Source of the DNA: Rhodoferax sp.
Lineage (GTDB): Bacteria; Pseudomonadota; Gammaproteobacteria; Burkholderiales; Burkholderiaceae_C
NCBI RefSeq assembly: GCF_025354435.1
Contig: NZ_JANXMU010000016.1
Span: forward strand, 1-64,000
Length of the DNA stretch: 64,000 bases
Reading direction: 5' to 3'
Under the pieces are notes generated by a model. That model was not told the origin of the DNA. It saw nothing but the letters and a program-made list of their open reading frames with translations, and searched no databases. This document shows positions 35,552 to 47,061 of the stretch, in pieces; the first letter of the stretch is position 1, and the number at the start of each line of letters is the position of its first letter. Position numbers and translations under genes: made by a program.

Positions 35552-36580
35552 CTATGGGCGCAGGGTAGAGCGCTCGACCAGTGCCACGGGGAGCTGAAGC
35601 ATGCGGCCAGGCATGTCGGGTTCCTGCATGCGCTCGGCTAGGCAGGTGACGGCCGCTTCGGCCAATGCGTCCACGTCCTGGCGCAGGGTGGAAAGCGCGT
35701 AGGCGGACAGGCCCGCCATCGGAATGTCATCGAAGCCGATGACCTGGAAATCCTCCGGTACTTGCAAGCCAAAATGCCGACGCGCACCATCCACCAGACC
35801 GCATGCCAGCACGTCGTTGGCGCAAAACACACCGTCAGGCCGGGCCTGTGTATCGGCCAGCAGGGCGTGTGCGGCTTCGAAGCCACCGGCATAGGTGGCC
35901 GCCGCCGCTTCCATGTGGCGCAACACCACCCCACCGCGCTCGACCGCCGCCGCCAGTGTCTGCACAAAGCCTTCGCCGCGCACGCTGGCGCTGTAGGTGG
36001 CAGTTGCCGAGCTGAGGAATACCAGTGAGCGGGCCCCCTTGGCGAGCAAGGCCCGTGCGGCCATCGCACCCCCTTCAAAATGGTCGCTGTTGACGACATC
36101 TACGCCTTCCAGGTCGGGCGCACGGTTGATCATGGCCACGGGAACGCGCAGGCGCAAATACTCTTTGGCCAGCTGGATGGGCGGCGTGCCCGATGTCAAG
36201 ATCACCCCCGCAATCCGGTACTGCAACAGATGCCGCAAAGACTTGGCCAGTTGCGCGGGCTCGCTGGCATCCATCAGCAAAGGTGCCAGTGAGCGCAGCG
36301 CCAGATGGTGGGTAATAGGCCCGAGCAGGCTTTGCAGAAACGGGTCGTCAAAGCCCTTGACTACGACCCCTACCAGATTGCTTTGGCGCTGGATCATGCT
36401 GCGCGCCAATATGTTGACTTGGTAGCCCAGGGCCTCTGCTGCGCGCTGGACTTTCTCGCGGGTTTCCGGGGACACGCTGGCACCTTCGGTAAAGGTGCGC
36501 GAGACCGCCGAGCGGGACACACCTGCTTTGCGCGCGACATCGGCCGCGGTAATCCAACCGGAGGGGTTCTCTGTGGTCAT
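35552..36580 (-). CDS. LacI-family transcriptional regulator
   Basis: A 342-residue repressor: helix-turn-helix and hinge at 11-60 (AADVARKAGVSRSAVSRTF ... LGYQVNILARSM) and a periplasmic-binding-protein-like ligand domain with the typical FCANDVLACGLVDGAR and FQVIGFDDIPMAGLSAYALSTLRQD. It starts 15 bases after the xthA stop on the same strand, so it may be read from the xthA promoter. The matching palindromes at 35486 and 28635 are its likely operators; the ligand is probably a sugar or sugar phosphate. Confidence 0.92.
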   Translation of the reverse strand: MTTENPSGWITAADVARKAGVSRSAVSRTFTEGASVSPETREKVQRAAEALGYQVNILARSMIQRQSNLVGVVVKGFDDPFLQSLLGPITHHLALRSLAPLLMDASEPAQLAKSLRHLLQYRIAGVILTSGTPPIQLAKEYLRLRVPVAMINRAPDLEGVDVVNSDHFEGGAMAARALLAKGARSLVFLSSATATYSASVRGEGFVQTLAAAVERGGVVLRHMEAAAATYAGGFEAAHALLADTQARPDGVFCANDVLACGLVDGARRHFGLQVPEDFQVIGFDDIPMAGLSAYALSTLRQDVDALAEAAVTCLAERMQEPDMPGRMLQLPVALVERSTLRP

Positions 36581-36595
36581 GGCGGATGGGGGCGC

Positions 36596-37411
36596 TTACA
36601 GCGTCAGTTCGTAGTCCACCGTGATGGGCGCGTGGTCGCTGAACTTCACGTCCTTGTAGATATGTTCCGTGCGCGCCAGCGCTGCCAGGGCGGGCGTGGC
36701 CAGGTGGTAGTCGAGCCGCCAGCCCACGTTGTTGGCGTAGGCCTGGCCGCGGTTGCTCCACCAAGTGTAGGCGGTGTCGGTAGCGGTGGGCTGCAGTTGG
36801 CGGTACACGTCGACCAAGCCCATACCAGCGGCCTCGGCGGCTTCGGGGTGGGCCAACACGTACGTCATCCAGGCGCGCTCTTCGGGCAGGAAGCCGCTGT
36901 TCTTTTGGTTGCTGCGCCAGTTTTTCAGGTCAATCTGCTGGTGGGCGATGTTCACGTCGCCGCACAGAATAAATTCGCGGGTTTTCTTCAGATGGGCGAG
37001 GTAGGGGCCCATCTCGGCCAGAAAGCGGAACTTGGCCAGTTGCCGATCTTCGCCCGACGAGCCACTGGGGAAATAGCAGCTGATGATGGACAGCTTGCGG
37101 GTCGGTGTGTCAAAGCGCAGCTCCACGTACCGGCCCTCGGCATCAAATTCGGTAGAACCGTAGCCAATCACCACATCGCTGGGCGTATGCCGGGTGTACA
37201 CGCCAACGCCCGAGTAGCCCTTTTTTTGCGCAAAGTGAAAGTGTCCCTGCAAGCCCGCCAGTTGCTCGAACTTGCCCTGCACATCGGCGGCCTGGGCCTT
37301 GACTTCCTGGACACAAATACAATCCGGAGCGATGGCGGCAATCCAGGCTTCAACGCCTTTGCTGGTAGCCGAACGGATGCCGTTGAGATTCAGGCTGGTT
37401 AATTTGAACAA
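36596..37411 (-). CDS. xthA: exodeoxyribonuclease III
   Basis: AP endonuclease and 3'-5' exonuclease of base-excision repair. The 271-residue protein has [17 protein letters not shown] with the metal Glu, [28 protein letters not shown] and the C-terminal [13 protein letters not shown] with the catalytic Asp-His. A T7 run (37221-37227) lies in the gene and is read in frame. It is divergent from pyrE with 11 bases between the start codons, so the promoters must overlap the two coding ends. Confidence 0.95.
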   Translation of the reverse strand: MFKLTSLNLNGIRSATSKGVEAWIAAIAPDCICVQEVKAQAADVQGKFEQLAGLQGHFHFAQKKGYSGVGVYTRHTPSDVVIGYGSTEFDAEGRYVELRFDTPTRKLSIISCYFPSGSSGEDRQLAKFRFLAEMGPYLAHLKKTREFILCGDVNIAHQQIDLKNWRSNQKNSGFLPEERAWMTYVLAHPEAAEAAGMGLVDVYRQLQPTATDTAYTWWSNRGQAYANNVGWRLDYHLATPALAALARTEHIYKDVKFSDHAPITVDYELTL

Positions 37412-37422
37412 GGATTTTCCCC

Positions 37423-38115
37423 ATGGTGATTAGCAATGCGCCCACTAGCTTAGCGCAGGAATTTGTACAGTTTGCGGTGGAGTCCGGGGTGCTGCGCTTT
37501 GGCGAATTCAAAACCAAGGCCGGGCGCATGAGCCCCTATTTCTTTAACGCCGGGCTGTTTGACGACGGTGCCCGCATGCAGCGCCTGGCCGAATTCTATG
37601 CACAGGCCTTGCTCCACAGCGGCATTGAGTTTGACATGATTTTTGGCCCCGCTTACAAAGGCATTCCGCTGGCTGCCACGGTGGCGGTAGAGCTGGCGCG
37701 GCGTGGCCGCAATCTGCCGTTTGCCTATAACCGCAAGGAGGCCAAGGACCATGGCGAAGGCGGCAGCTTGGTGGGCGCACCGCTGAAGGGCCGGGTGTTA
37801 ATCGTGGACGACGTGATGTCGGCTGGCACCGCCGCCCGCGAGTCGATTGCGCTGATCCAGGCTGCCGGTGCCACGCCCCACGCGGTGGTGATTGCGCTGG
37901 ACCGCCAGGAGATGGCCACCGAGGACGGCCGTGATGTTCCGCACAGTGCGGTGCAATTTGTGCGCAACCAGCTGGGAATGCAGGTCTGCGCTATTGCCAA
38001 GCTTGCTGACTTATTACAATACTTGCAACAAAATGATACAAATGAGCTTCGGGCGCATTACCCACGGGTGCTAGCCTACCGGCAGCGTTACGGAGTTGAC
38101 GAAGGAACCATGTGA
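37423..38115 (+). CDS. pyrE: orotate phosphoribosyltransferase
   Basis: Makes OMP from orotate and PRPP in pyrimidine synthesis. The 230-residue product has [10 protein letters not shown], the substrate loop with [13 protein letters not shown], and the PRPP-binding motif [17 protein letters not shown]. It is a little longer than the E. coli protein, with an extra C-terminal tail. AAGGA lies nine bases before ATG 37423. Its last bases overlap the start of the DUF4124 gene. Confidence 0.96.
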   Translation: MVISNAPTSLAQEFVQFAVESGVLRFGEFKTKAGRMSPYFFNAGLFDDGARMQRLAEFYAQALLHSGIEFDMIFGPAYKGIPLAATVAVELARRGRNLPFAYNRKEAKDHGEGGSLVGAPLKGRVLIVDDVMSAGTAARESIALIQAAGATPHAVVIALDRQEMATEDGRDVPHSAVQFVRNQLGMQVCAIAKLADLLQYLQQNDTNELRAHYPRVLAYRQRYGVDEGTM

Positions 38116-38738
38116 TATGTCGGGCTAAGGTTTGGGGCATTAGCGTGCTGTGCAGTGGTCTGCTCAGCACTGCTTCTGCGCAGGGCATTTTTACCTGCAC
38201 CGACAGCCGGGGCAAAAAAATCACCTCCGACCGGCCCATCCCCGAATGTATGGACCGCGAGCAAAAAGAGCTCAATGCCAGCGGCACCGTCAAACGCAGC
38301 CTGGGCCCTACCCTCACCGCCCAGGAAATCAGCGCCCAGGAAGTACGCGACAAAAAAGAGGCCGAAGACCGTGCCCGCGTCAGCGATGAGCGCCGACGCA
38401 ACCGCGCCCTGCTCACCCGCTACCAGAACCAGGCCGCCCATGATGCCGAGCGCGCCAGTGCCCTGACCCAGGTGGATGCCGTCATCCAGACCGCCAACAA
38501 GCGCATGGCCGAACTGGCCGAGCAACGCAAAGTTCTGGACAGCGAGTTGGAATTCTATAAAAACGACCCCAGCAAAGCACCGGTCTACCTCAAGCGCCGC
38601 GTTACCGAGTTCCAGGAGAACCTGGTCGCCCAGCAACGCTTCATCGCTAACCAGCAGCTAGAGAAAAAGCGTGTCAATGACCGCTTCGACGAAGAGCTGT
38701 CCCGGCTCAAGCCGCTGTGGGCCGGGGTGGTCAATTAG
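38112..38738 (+). CDS. secreted DUF4124-domain protein
   Basis: A 208-residue protein with a signal peptide ending STASA (about residue 21), a DUF4124 motif ([22 protein letters not shown] with paired Cys) and a long charged coiled coil to the C-terminus. Function is unknown; the family is periplasmic. The GTG start at 38112 overlaps the pyrE TGA and has AAGGA five bases upstream, so it is translationally coupled. An A7 run at 38214-38220 is in frame. Confidence 0.85.
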   Translation: MICRAKVWGISVLCSGLLSTASAQGIFTCTDSRGKKITSDRPIPECMDREQKELNASGTVKRSLGPTLTAQEISAQEVRDKKEAEDRARVSDERRRNRALLTRYQNQAAHDAERASALTQVDAVIQTANKRMAELAEQRKVLDSELEFYKNDPSKAPVYLKRRVTEFQENLVAQQRFIANQQLEKKRVNDRFDEELSRLKPLWAGVVN

Positions 38739-38745
38739 TTTAAGC

Positions 38746-38800
38746 TATGTATTTAATAGCTTCTAGCCTATATTCCATATAGGCTAGAGCCATAAAAAGC
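38746..38800. repeat. dispersed intergenic repeat, copy 5, bidirectional terminator-like
   Basis: CTAGCCTATAT (38763-38773) and ATATAGGCTAG (38777-38787) form a perfect 11-bp stem with a 3-base loop, with TTTAATAGCTT on one side and AGAGCC on the other. It lies between the convergent DUF4124 and gatB genes. Confidence 0.75.
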
Positions 38801-38815
38801 ATATAAGCTGAGGAC

Positions 38816-40282
38816 TCAGCCCGCCAGTTTGACCTTGAGCAGTGCGTTGACCTGGCCCGGATTCGCTTTGCCCGCACTGGCTTTCATGATCTGGCCGACC
38901 AGGGCATTCAGCGCCTTCTCATTGCCCGCCTTGAACTCGGCCACGTTCTTGGCATTGGCGGCGATCACCGTGTCCACGATGGCCTCCAGCGCGCCGGTGT
39001 CGTTCATCTGCTTCAGGCCCTTGGCCTCGATGACCGCATCCACCTCGGCATCCGCGTCGGTCCACAGCACATCAAACACCTGCCTGGCCGCGTTGTTGGA
39101 GACGGTGCCGTCGGCAATGCGGTCCAGCAGCTTGGCTAGCTGGTCGGCCGCCACCGGGGCCTGGGCGATGTCCAGGTCTTGCGCGTTCAGGCGGCGGGCC
39201 ACCTCGCCCATCACCCAGTTGGCCGCCAGCTTGGGTTGCGCGGGTTGGCCTGCGGCAATCGCGGCCTCGAAGTAGCGGGCGATGCCCTTGCTTTGCGTCA
39301 GCGCCGTGGCATCGTATTCGCTCAAACCATAGTTCGCCCCAAACCGGGCCGCCATCACCCGCGGCAGCTCGGCCATCTCGGAGCGCACGCGCTCCACCCA
39401 TTCCGGGGCCACCACCAGTGGCGGCAAATCGGGGTCGGGGAAGTAGCGGTAGTCGGCGGCATCTTCTTTGGTGCGCATGGCGCGGGTCTCACCCGTGTCG
39501 GGGTTGAACAGCACGGTGGCCTGCTGGATCGCATGGCCGTCTTCGATCTGCTCGATCTGCCAGCGCACTTCAAAATCGATGGCCTGCTGCATGAACTTGA
39601 AACTGTTCAGGTTCTTGATCTCGCGGCGCGTGCCCAGCTCGGCCCCGGGCTTGCGCACCGAGACGTTGGCATCGCAGCGGAACGAGCCTTCTTGCATGTT
39701 GCCGTCGCAGATACCGATCCAGGTGACGATCTTGTGCAGCTCCTTGGCGTAGGCCACGGCCTCGGCGCTGGAGCGCATGTCGGGCTCGGTGACGATCTCC
39801 AGCAGCGGCGTACCAGCGCGGTTCAGGTCGATGCCGGTCTGGCCGATGAATTCTTCGTGCAGCGATTTGCCTGCGTCTTCTTCCAGGTGCGCACGCACCA
39901 GGCGCACGGTCTTTTTCTCATCACCCAAAAAGAACTCCACCGAGCCGCCTTGCACCACGGGGATCTCGAACTGACTGATCTGGTAGCCCTTGGGCAGATC
40001 AGGGTAGAAGTAGTTCTTGCGCGCAAACACGCTGCGCGGCGCGATGGTGGAGCCCAGCGCCAGCCCGAGCTGGATGGCGCGTTCGACCGCGCCCTTGTTC
40101 ATCACCGGCAGCGTGCCCGGCAGGGCCAGGTCCACGGCGCAGGCCTGGGTGTTGGGCTCGGCCCCGAAGGCGGTGGAGGCGCGGCTGAAAATCTTGCTGG
40201 CGGTAGACAGCTGGGTGTGGGTCTCGAAGCCGATGACGACTTCATAGCCCTGGACCAGCAGGGAAGGGAGTGCTTTGCTCAT
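38816..40282 (-). CDS. gatB: Asp-tRNA(Asn)/Glu-tRNA(Gln) amidotransferase subunit B
   Basis: Subunit B of the GatCAB complex, which phosphorylates and amidates mischarged Glu-tRNA(Gln) or Asp-tRNA(Asn). The 488-residue product has [25 protein letters not shown] and [27 protein letters not shown] at the N-terminal kinase-like part and the YqeY-like tail ending [20 protein letters not shown]. It follows gatA by 2 bases in the gatC-gatA-gatB operon. Confidence 0.97.
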   Translation of the reverse strand: MSKALPSLLVQGYEVVIGFETHTQLSTASKIFSRASTAFGAEPNTQACAVDLALPGTLPVMNKGAVERAIQLGLALGSTIAPRSVFARKNYFYPDLPKGYQISQFEIPVVQGGSVEFFLGDEKKTVRLVRAHLEEDAGKSLHEEFIGQTGIDLNRAGTPLLEIVTEPDMRSSAEAVAYAKELHKIVTWIGICDGNMQEGSFRCDANVSVRKPGAELGTRREIKNLNSFKFMQQAIDFEVRWQIEQIEDGHAIQQATVLFNPDTGETRAMRTKEDAADYRYFPDPDLPPLVVAPEWVERVRSEMAELPRVMAARFGANYGLSEYDATALTQSKGIARYFEAAIAAGQPAQPKLAANWVMGEVARRLNAQDLDIAQAPVAADQLAKLLDRIADGTVSNNAARQVFDVLWTDADAEVDAVIEAKGLKQMNDTGALEAIVDTVIAANAKNVAEFKAGNEKALNALVGQIMKASAGKANPGQVNALLKVKLAG

Positions 40283-40284
40283 AT

Positions 40285-41757
40285 TCAGAAACCGGCGGGT
40301 TGTTGGCGGTGGAAATCGGTGGCCTGCTGGAAGCGGTGCGCAATGTTTAGCAGCTTGGCTTCTTGCAGGTAGTCGCCAATCAGTTGTAAGCCGACGGGCA
40401 TACCGCCTTCACCCAGGCCGGCCGGGATGCTCATGCCGGGCAAACCGGCCAGGGACGAGGGCAGGGTGAAGATGTCGGCCAGGTAGGCCGCTACCGGGTC
40501 GGCCGACTTGTTGCCCAGCTTCCAGGCTACGGTGGGGGCGACCGGCCCGGCAATCACGTCGCACTGCTTGAAGGCTTGCTGGAAGTCGTCGGCGATCATG
40601 CGGCGGATTTTTTGTGCCTGCAGGTAGTACGCGTCGTAGTAGCCGTGGCTCAGCACGTAGGTGCCGATCATGATGCGGCGCTTGACCTCGTCGCCAAAGC
40701 CTTCGGCGCGGGTCTTTTTGTACATGTCGATCAGGTCGGTGTATTGGTCGGCGCGGTGGCCAAACTTCACACCGTCGAAGCGGCTCAGGTTGCTGGAGGC
40801 CTCGGCCGGGGCGATCACGTAGTACACGGGAATCGCCATCTCGGTGCGCGGCAGGGCGATGGGCACCAGTTTCGCACCCAGCTTGACATACTCCTGCAAG
40901 GCGGCATCCACAGCGGCGCGCACGTCGGCACTGAGGCCTTCGCCGAAGAACTCGGCGGGGATGCCGATGCGCAGGCCGTCGATGGACTCGTTCAGGCTAC
41001 GGCTGTAGTCTTCGGCGGAGATGTCCAGCGAGGTGGAGTCGCGGTCCAGGTCCGGGCCGCACAGGGCCGACAGCAGCAGGGCGCAATCTTCGGCGCTGCG
41101 GGCCATGGGGCCGGCTTGGTCCAAGCTGGAGGCAAATGCCACCATGCCGTAGCGGGAGGCGCGGCCATAAGTGGGCTTGATGCCGGTGATGCCGCAAAAC
41201 GAGGCCGGTTGGCGGATGGAGCCGCCCGTGTCGGTGCCGGTGGCGGCGGGTACCAGGCGCGCGGCCACGGCCGCCGCACTGCCGCCCGACGAGCCGCCCG
41301 GAATGCGCGTGGTGTCCCAGGGGTTCAGCACCGGCTTGAAGGCCGAGTTCTCGTTGGCCGAGCCCATGGCGAATTCGTCGCAGTTCAGTTTGCCCAGCGT
41401 CACGATGCCCTGCTGTGCGAGCTGCTTGACAACCGTGCTATCGAAAGAAGAGCGGTAGCCGTTCAGCATTTTGGAACCAGCGGTGGTCGGGAAGTCTTTG
41501 GTGACAAAGATGTCCTTGTGCGCCATGGGCACGCCTTCCAGCGGGCCGGCCGTGCCGTTGGCCAGCCGTGCGTCGGCAGCGAAGGCCTGGCGCAGGCTGA
41601 CGGCTTCGTCCATTGCCAGGTAGGCGCCCAGTGGTGCGTGGGTTTCGGCGCGGGCCAGAAAGTGTTGGGTGGTCTCGACGGCGGATACCTTGCGGGCGCG
41701 CAGCAATGCCGCCAGTTCGACCACGCTCAGGTCGTGTAGCTGTGTAGGGAGGCTCAT
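40285..41757 (-). CDS. gatA: Asp-tRNA(Asn)/Glu-tRNA(Gln) amidotransferase subunit A
   Basis: The glutaminase/amidase subunit of GatCAB. The 490-residue amidase-signature enzyme carries the Ser-Ser-Lys triad: Lys in MAHKDIF (about 81), and [13 protein letters not shown] then [16 protein letters not shown] holding the two Ser. Length and order are normal; the start is 15 bases after the gatC stop. Confidence 0.97.
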   Translation of the reverse strand: MSLPTQLHDLSVVELAALLRARKVSAVETTQHFLARAETHAPLGAYLAMDEAVSLRQAFAADARLANGTAGPLEGVPMAHKDIFVTKDFPTTAGSKMLNGYRSSFDSTVVKQLAQQGIVTLGKLNCDEFAMGSANENSAFKPVLNPWDTTRIPGGSSGGSAAAVAARLVPAATGTDTGGSIRQPASFCGITGIKPTYGRASRYGMVAFASSLDQAGPMARSAEDCALLLSALCGPDLDRDSTSLDISAEDYSRSLNESIDGLRIGIPAEFFGEGLSADVRAAVDAALQEYVKLGAKLVPIALPRTEMAIPVYYVIAPAEASSNLSRFDGVKFGHRADQYTDLIDMYKKTRAEGFGDEVKRRIMIGTYVLSHGYYDAYYLQAQKIRRMIADDFQQAFKQCDVIAGPVAPTVAWKLGNKSADPVAAYLADIFTLPSSLAGLPGMSIPAGLGEGGMPVGLQLIGDYLQEAKLLNIAHRFQQATDFHRQQPAGF

Positions 41758-41772
41758 GGGGTTGCGGGCGCT

Positions 41773-42072
41773 TTATTCGATGACTTTGGGAACGAGGAAC
41801 AGGCCCCGCTCAACGGCGGGCGCGGTTTGCTGGTTGGCTTCGCGCTGGTTGGTTTCACTGACCACGTCGTCGCGCAGGCGCAGCACGATGTCGTGCATCA
41901 CCGCCACCGGGTGGGCCAGGGGCTCGATGCCGGTGGTGTCTACCGCGCGCATGGTTTCGACGATGCCGAAGAAGCCGTTGAGCTGGTTCAGCAGGCGGTC
42001 GCGCTCAACGGGTTGGAGTTCCAGGCGGGCCAGGTTGGCGATGCGGTCGAGTTCAGGGAGGGTCAGGGCCAT
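41773..42072 (-). CDS. gatC: Asp-tRNA(Asn)/Glu-tRNA(Gln) amidotransferase subunit C
   Basis: The 99-residue clamp subunit that holds GatA and GatB together: [12 protein letters not shown] at the N-terminus, a helix-linker region ([14 protein letters not shown]) and [18 protein letters not shown]. First gene of the gatCAB operon, divergent from mreB. Confidence 0.95.
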   Translation of the reverse strand: MALTLPELDRIANLARLELQPVERDRLLNQLNGFFGIVETMRAVDTTGIEPLAHPVAVMHDIVLRLRDDVVSETNQREANQQTAPAVERGLFLVPKVIE

Positions 42073-43398
<1,326 letters not shown>

Positions 43399-43431
43399 TC
43401 TTCGCGGAACACGCCAACCAGAGGTAGGGCG

Positions 43432-44349
43432 ATGCCACTCGGTACGCTGGACAGGACCCCGCCCCCGTTCTTCAACCAGGGCCCCTCGGCCCTGACCAAA
43501 CTCATCTTTTTTAGCGCGCTGGCCCTGTTTCTGATGGTGGCCGATGCGCGCTTTGCGCTGATGCGCCCGCTGCGTGCGGGCTTGGCCACGGCCCTGTACC
43601 CGGTGCAGTGGGCGGTGATTGAGCCCATCCGCCTGGTGCTGGGCGGCAGCGCTTACTTCTCCAGCCAAGCGAATTTGCAAGCTAAGGCCGATGCCGCCCA
43701 GCGCCTGCTGACCACCCAGTCGGTACGCGCCGGGCTGGTAGAGCAGCTCACCCTGGAAAACACCCGCCTGCGCCAGTTGCTGGAGTTGCGCGCCCACATC
43801 ACCACCCCGGCCCAAAGCGCCGAAGTGCTGTACGACGCTGCCGACCCCTACACCCACAAAGTCGTGATCGACAAAGGCACGACCCACGGTGTGGTGGCGG
43901 GCTCGCCGGTGCTCGACGGGCTGGGCGTGCTGGGCCAGGTCACCCGCGCCTACCCGATGGTCAGCGAGGTCACCTTGCTGATCGACCGTGACCAGGCCAT
44001 TCCTGTGCTCAACACCCGTACCGGCGCGCGCAGCGTGGCCTATGGCGACCCGGCCTCGTACGGCGGCCAGCTGGAGCTGCGTTTCATGGCGGGCAACTCC
44101 GACGTGCAGATCGGCGACGTGCTGACCACCAGCGGCGTGGACGGCGTGTACCCGCTGGGCCTGCAGGTCGCCAAAATTGCCAAGATCGAGCGCCGTGCCG
44201 ACTCGGCCTTTGCCCGTATCTATTGCACGCCGGTGGCCCAGGTGGCCGGTCCACAGCATGTGTTGGTGCTGCAGCCGGTGGCCTCGCAGATCCCCGACAT
44301 GCCACCCGCTCCCGAAGTGGTTGCTCCTAAAAAAGGCGCTAAAAAATGA
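43432..44349 (+). CDS. mreC: rod-shape-determining protein MreC
   Basis: A 305-residue bitopic protein: short cytoplasmic N-terminus, one helix (about 25-43), a coiled coil (about 75-115, QANLQAKADAAQRLL ... LRQLLELR) and the paired beta-barrel domains (VVIDKGTTHGVVAGSPVLDGLGVLGQV). It scaffolds MreB, MreD and PBP2 in the elongasome. The C-terminal tail is Lys-rich. It follows mreB by 33 bases. Confidence 0.95.
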   Translation: MPLGTLDRTPPPFFNQGPSALTKLIFFSALALFLMVADARFALMRPLRAGLATALYPVQWAVIEPIRLVLGGSAYFSSQANLQAKADAAQRLLTTQSVRAGLVEQLTLENTRLRQLLELRAHITTPAQSAEVLYDAADPYTHKVVIDKGTTHGVVAGSPVLDGLGVLGQVTRAYPMVSEVTLLIDRDQAIPVLNTRTGARSVAYGDPASYGGQLELRFMAGNSDVQIGDVLTTSGVDGVYPLGLQVAKIAKIERRADSAFARIYCTPVAQVAGPQHVLVLQPVASQIPDMPPAPEVVAPKKGAKK

Positions 44350-44374
44350 TGCTGAACGCGCGTGGGAGCTTCCC

Positions 44375-44905
44375 ATGATCATGCGCCCCGGCCAGCAGTT
44401 GCTGCTGCCTGCCAACCCGGTGTTCATTGGTGTCAGCCTGGTGCTGGCCTTGCTGTTCAACATGGCCGAAAACATCGGCCTGTGGGGCCGTGCGCCCTGG
44501 GTGCCCGACCTGCTGGCCGTGCTGCTGGTGTTCTGGAGCGTGCACCAGCCGCAGCGCGTGGCCATCGGCACCGCCTTTGTGTTTGGCCTGCTGATGGATG
44601 TGCACCAGGTCAGCCTGCTGGGCCAACATGCGCTGTCGTACTCGGTGCTGAGTTTTCTGGCCATTGCCATGCACCGCCGCCTGCTGTGGTTCACTGTGCC
44701 TTCGCAGGCCATGCAGGTGCTGCCGTTGTTTGTGGCGGCCCACCTGGTGGAATTTGTCCTGCGCATGCTGGGCGGCGGCACCTTCCCCGGCTGGTCGCTG
44801 CTGCTGGCTCCGCTGCTGGAAGCCGTGCTGTGGCCGCTGGTCAGTATCTTGTTGTTGGCCCCGCAACGTATGGCCCCTGACCCCGACAAAACCCGCCCGT
44901 TGTGA
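44375..44905 (+). CDS. mreD: rod-shape-determining protein MreD
   Basis: A 176-residue membrane protein with about five hydrophobic helices; FGLLMDVHQVSLLGQHALSYSVLSFL is the family's conserved core. ATG 44375 has GGGAG about eight bases upstream; another ATG two codons on is possible. The frame is open further upstream but that part overlaps mreC. Confidence 0.92.
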   Translation: MIMRPGQQLLLPANPVFIGVSLVLALLFNMAENIGLWGRAPWVPDLLAVLLVFWSVHQPQRVAIGTAFVFGLLMDVHQVSLLGQHALSYSVLSFLAIAMHRRLLWFTVPSQAMQVLPLFVAAHLVEFVLRMLGGGTFPGWSLLLAPLLEAVLWPLVSILLLAPQRMAPDPDKTRPL

Positions 44906-46962
44906 CCGAACTTAAAGATGTAGGCGCCGAGATCTACCGTTTTCGGCTGCGGCTGGTGGCCGCCGGGGTGGTGGTGGTGCTGGCGTTTGGCGGGGTGCTG
45001 GCGCGGCTGTCGTACCTGCAGATCACGCGCCATGACGACCTGCTGGAGCAGGCCGAAAACAACCGCACGGCGATCGTGCCCGTGGTGCCCAACCGGGGCC
45101 TGATCCTCGACCGCAACGGCGTGGTGCTGGCCAGCAACTACTCGGCCTACACGCTGGAGATCACGCCCAGCAAGGTGGGCGATCTGGAGCAGACCATCGA
45201 CGCGCTGGCCCAGGTGGTGGACATTCAGCTGCGCGACCGCAAACGGTTTAAAAAACTGGCCGAAGAGTCGCGCAACTTCGAGTCGCTGCCCATCCGCACC
45301 CGCTTGACCGACGTGGAAGTGGCCCGCTTCGCCGCCCAGCGCTACCGCTTTCCCGGCGTGGATATCAAGGCCCGGCTGTTCCGCAACTACCCGTTTGGCG
45401 AACTGGCCAGCCACGTGATCGGCTACATCGGCCGCATCAACCAGGCCGAAAAAGCCCGTATCGACGACTCGGACGACGAAGACAACTACAAGGGCACCGA
45501 ATACATCGGCAAGCTGGGCGTAGAGCAAAGCTACGAAACCCAATTGCATGGTCTGACCGGGGTGGAAGAAATTGAAACCTCGGCTGGGGGCCGCGCGGTG
45601 CGCAAGCTGGCCAGCAACCCCGCCACGCCCGGCAACACCGTGGTCATGTCCATCGACATCAAGCTGCAAAAGCTGGTCGAAGACCTGTACGGCGACCGCC
45701 GCGGTGCGCTGGTGGCGCTGGACCCGAAAACCGGCGAGGTGCTGGCGTTTGTCAGCAAACCCACCTTTGACCCGAACCTGTTTGTCGAAGGCATTGATGC
45801 CGAAAGCTGGGCCGCGCTGAACGGTTCGCCCGACAAGCCGTTGCTCAACCGCGCCCTGCGCGGCACCTACCCGCCTGGCTCCACCTACAAGCCCTTCATG
45901 GCCTTGGCTGCGCTGGAAACCGGCAAACGCACGCCGCAGCAAAGCATTTTCGACCCCGGCTACTTCATGCTGGCAGGCCACCGCTTCCGCGACGACAAGG
46001 AAGGCGGCCACGGCACGGTGGACATGTACAAATCCATCGTTGAATCCTGCGACACCTATTACTACATGCTGGCCAACGACATGGGCGTGGACCTGATCCA
46101 CGACGAGATCAGCAAGTTTGGCTTTGGCTCGCTCACCGGCATCGATATCCACGGCGAAGTGCGCGGCATTCTGCCGTCCACCGACTGGAAGCGCCGCGCC
46201 TACAAGCGCCCCGAGCAGCAAAAGTGGTACGCCGGGGAAACCATTTCGCTGGGCATTGGCCAGGGCTACAACAACTTCACCATGCTGCAACTGGCCGAGG
46301 CCACCGCCGTCATCGCCAACGACGGCGTGAAGATGAAGCCCCACCTGGTGCAGGAGGTGGTGGATGTGGTCACCCGCAAAGTGCAAAAGACCCTGGCCGA
46401 GATCAAGGCCGAATCCATCGCCAAACCGGCCAACATCGACATCATCAAAAAAGCCATGGTCGGCGTGAACATCGCCGGTACCGGAGCCACCGCCTTCCGG
46501 GGTGCGGGCTACGTGGCGGCGGGCAAGACCGGCACCGCCCAGGTGGTGACCATTGCCCAGGGCGAAAAGTACAACGCCAAAGTGGCCGAACGCTACCGCG
46601 ACCACGGCCTGTACATCGCCTTCGCCCCGGCCGACAACCCACAAATTGCCCTGGCCATGGTGGTGGAAAACGCCGGTTGGGGTGGTGCCACCGCGGCCCC
46701 CATCGCCCGCCGGGTGTTCGACTATTGGCTGCTGCACCAGTACCCCAACGAGCTTGACATGGCCGGTGTACGCCAGGGTCTGGCCCAGGCTCCGATTGGC
46801 ACGCCGCTAGCGGTGGCCGATGTGCCGGGCCTGCCGGGTAACCCCGCGCTGCCTGCATCGGCAGCGGCCTCGGCGGCCGCCAAACCGGTGTCGGCCGCCA
46901 GCGCGGCCAAGCCGGTGCTGCCCGCATCGGCGATGGTGGTGCCAGCCGCCAGCCGCCGTTAA
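44902..46962 (+). CDS. mrdA: penicillin-binding protein 2
   Basis: The elongasome transpeptidase. The 686-residue protein has one N-terminal helix (about 16-38), the pedestal domain (RGLILDRNGVVLA, YSAYTLEITP) and the transpeptidase domain with active-site Ser in PPGSTYKPF, the SxN-like SCDTYYYML and KTGTAQ. The C-terminal ~70 residues are Ala/Pro/Ser-rich and low-complexity. The GTG start overlaps the mreD stop by 4 bases. rodA, the usual next gene, is not here; the next gene is on the other strand. Confidence 0.95.
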   Translation: MTELKDVGAEIYRFRLRLVAAGVVVVLAFGGVLARLSYLQITRHDDLLEQAENNRTAIVPVVPNRGLILDRNGVVLASNYSAYTLEITPSKVGDLEQTIDALAQVVDIQLRDRKRFKKLAEESRNFESLPIRTRLTDVEVARFAAQRYRFPGVDIKARLFRNYPFGELASHVIGYIGRINQAEKARIDDSDDEDNYKGTEYIGKLGVEQSYETQLHGLTGVEEIETSAGGRAVRKLASNPATPGNTVVMSIDIKLQKLVEDLYGDRRGALVALDPKTGEVLAFVSKPTFDPNLFVEGIDAESWAALNGSPDKPLLNRALRGTYPPGSTYKPFMALAALETGKRTPQQSIFDPGYFMLAGHRFRDDKEGGHGTVDMYKSIVESCDTYYYMLANDMGVDLIHDEISKFGFGSLTGIDIHGEVRGILPSTDWKRRAYKRPEQQKWYAGETISLGIGQGYNNFTMLQLAEATAVIANDGVKMKPHLVQEVVDVVTRKVQKTLAEIKAESIAKPANIDIIKKAMVGVNIAGTGATAFRGAGYVAAGKTGTAQVVTIAQGEKYNAKVAERYRDHGLYIAFAPADNPQIALAMVVENAGWGGATAAPIARRVFDYWLLHQYPNELDMAGVRQGLAQAPIGTPLAVADVPGLPGNPALPASAAASAAAKPVSAASAAKPVLPASAMVVPAASRR

Positions 46963-46983
46963 CGGTAAAAATACAAGAGAAAA

Positions 46984-47036
46984 GTGCTTCTAGCGTAGGT
47001 GAGATATACGCTATTAGCTATAAATTAAGTAGCAAT
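46984..47036. repeat. dispersed intergenic repeat, copy 6
   Basis: It reads GCTTCTAGCGTAG ... TATACGCTATTAGCTATAAATT and lies between the convergent mrdA and TauE-type genes. TTCTAGCGTAG and TACGCTATTAG make an imperfect stem, so it may act as a bidirectional terminator. Confidence 0.7.
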
Positions 47037-47061
47037 GGCGAAGAGTGGCTATTTCCAGGGC

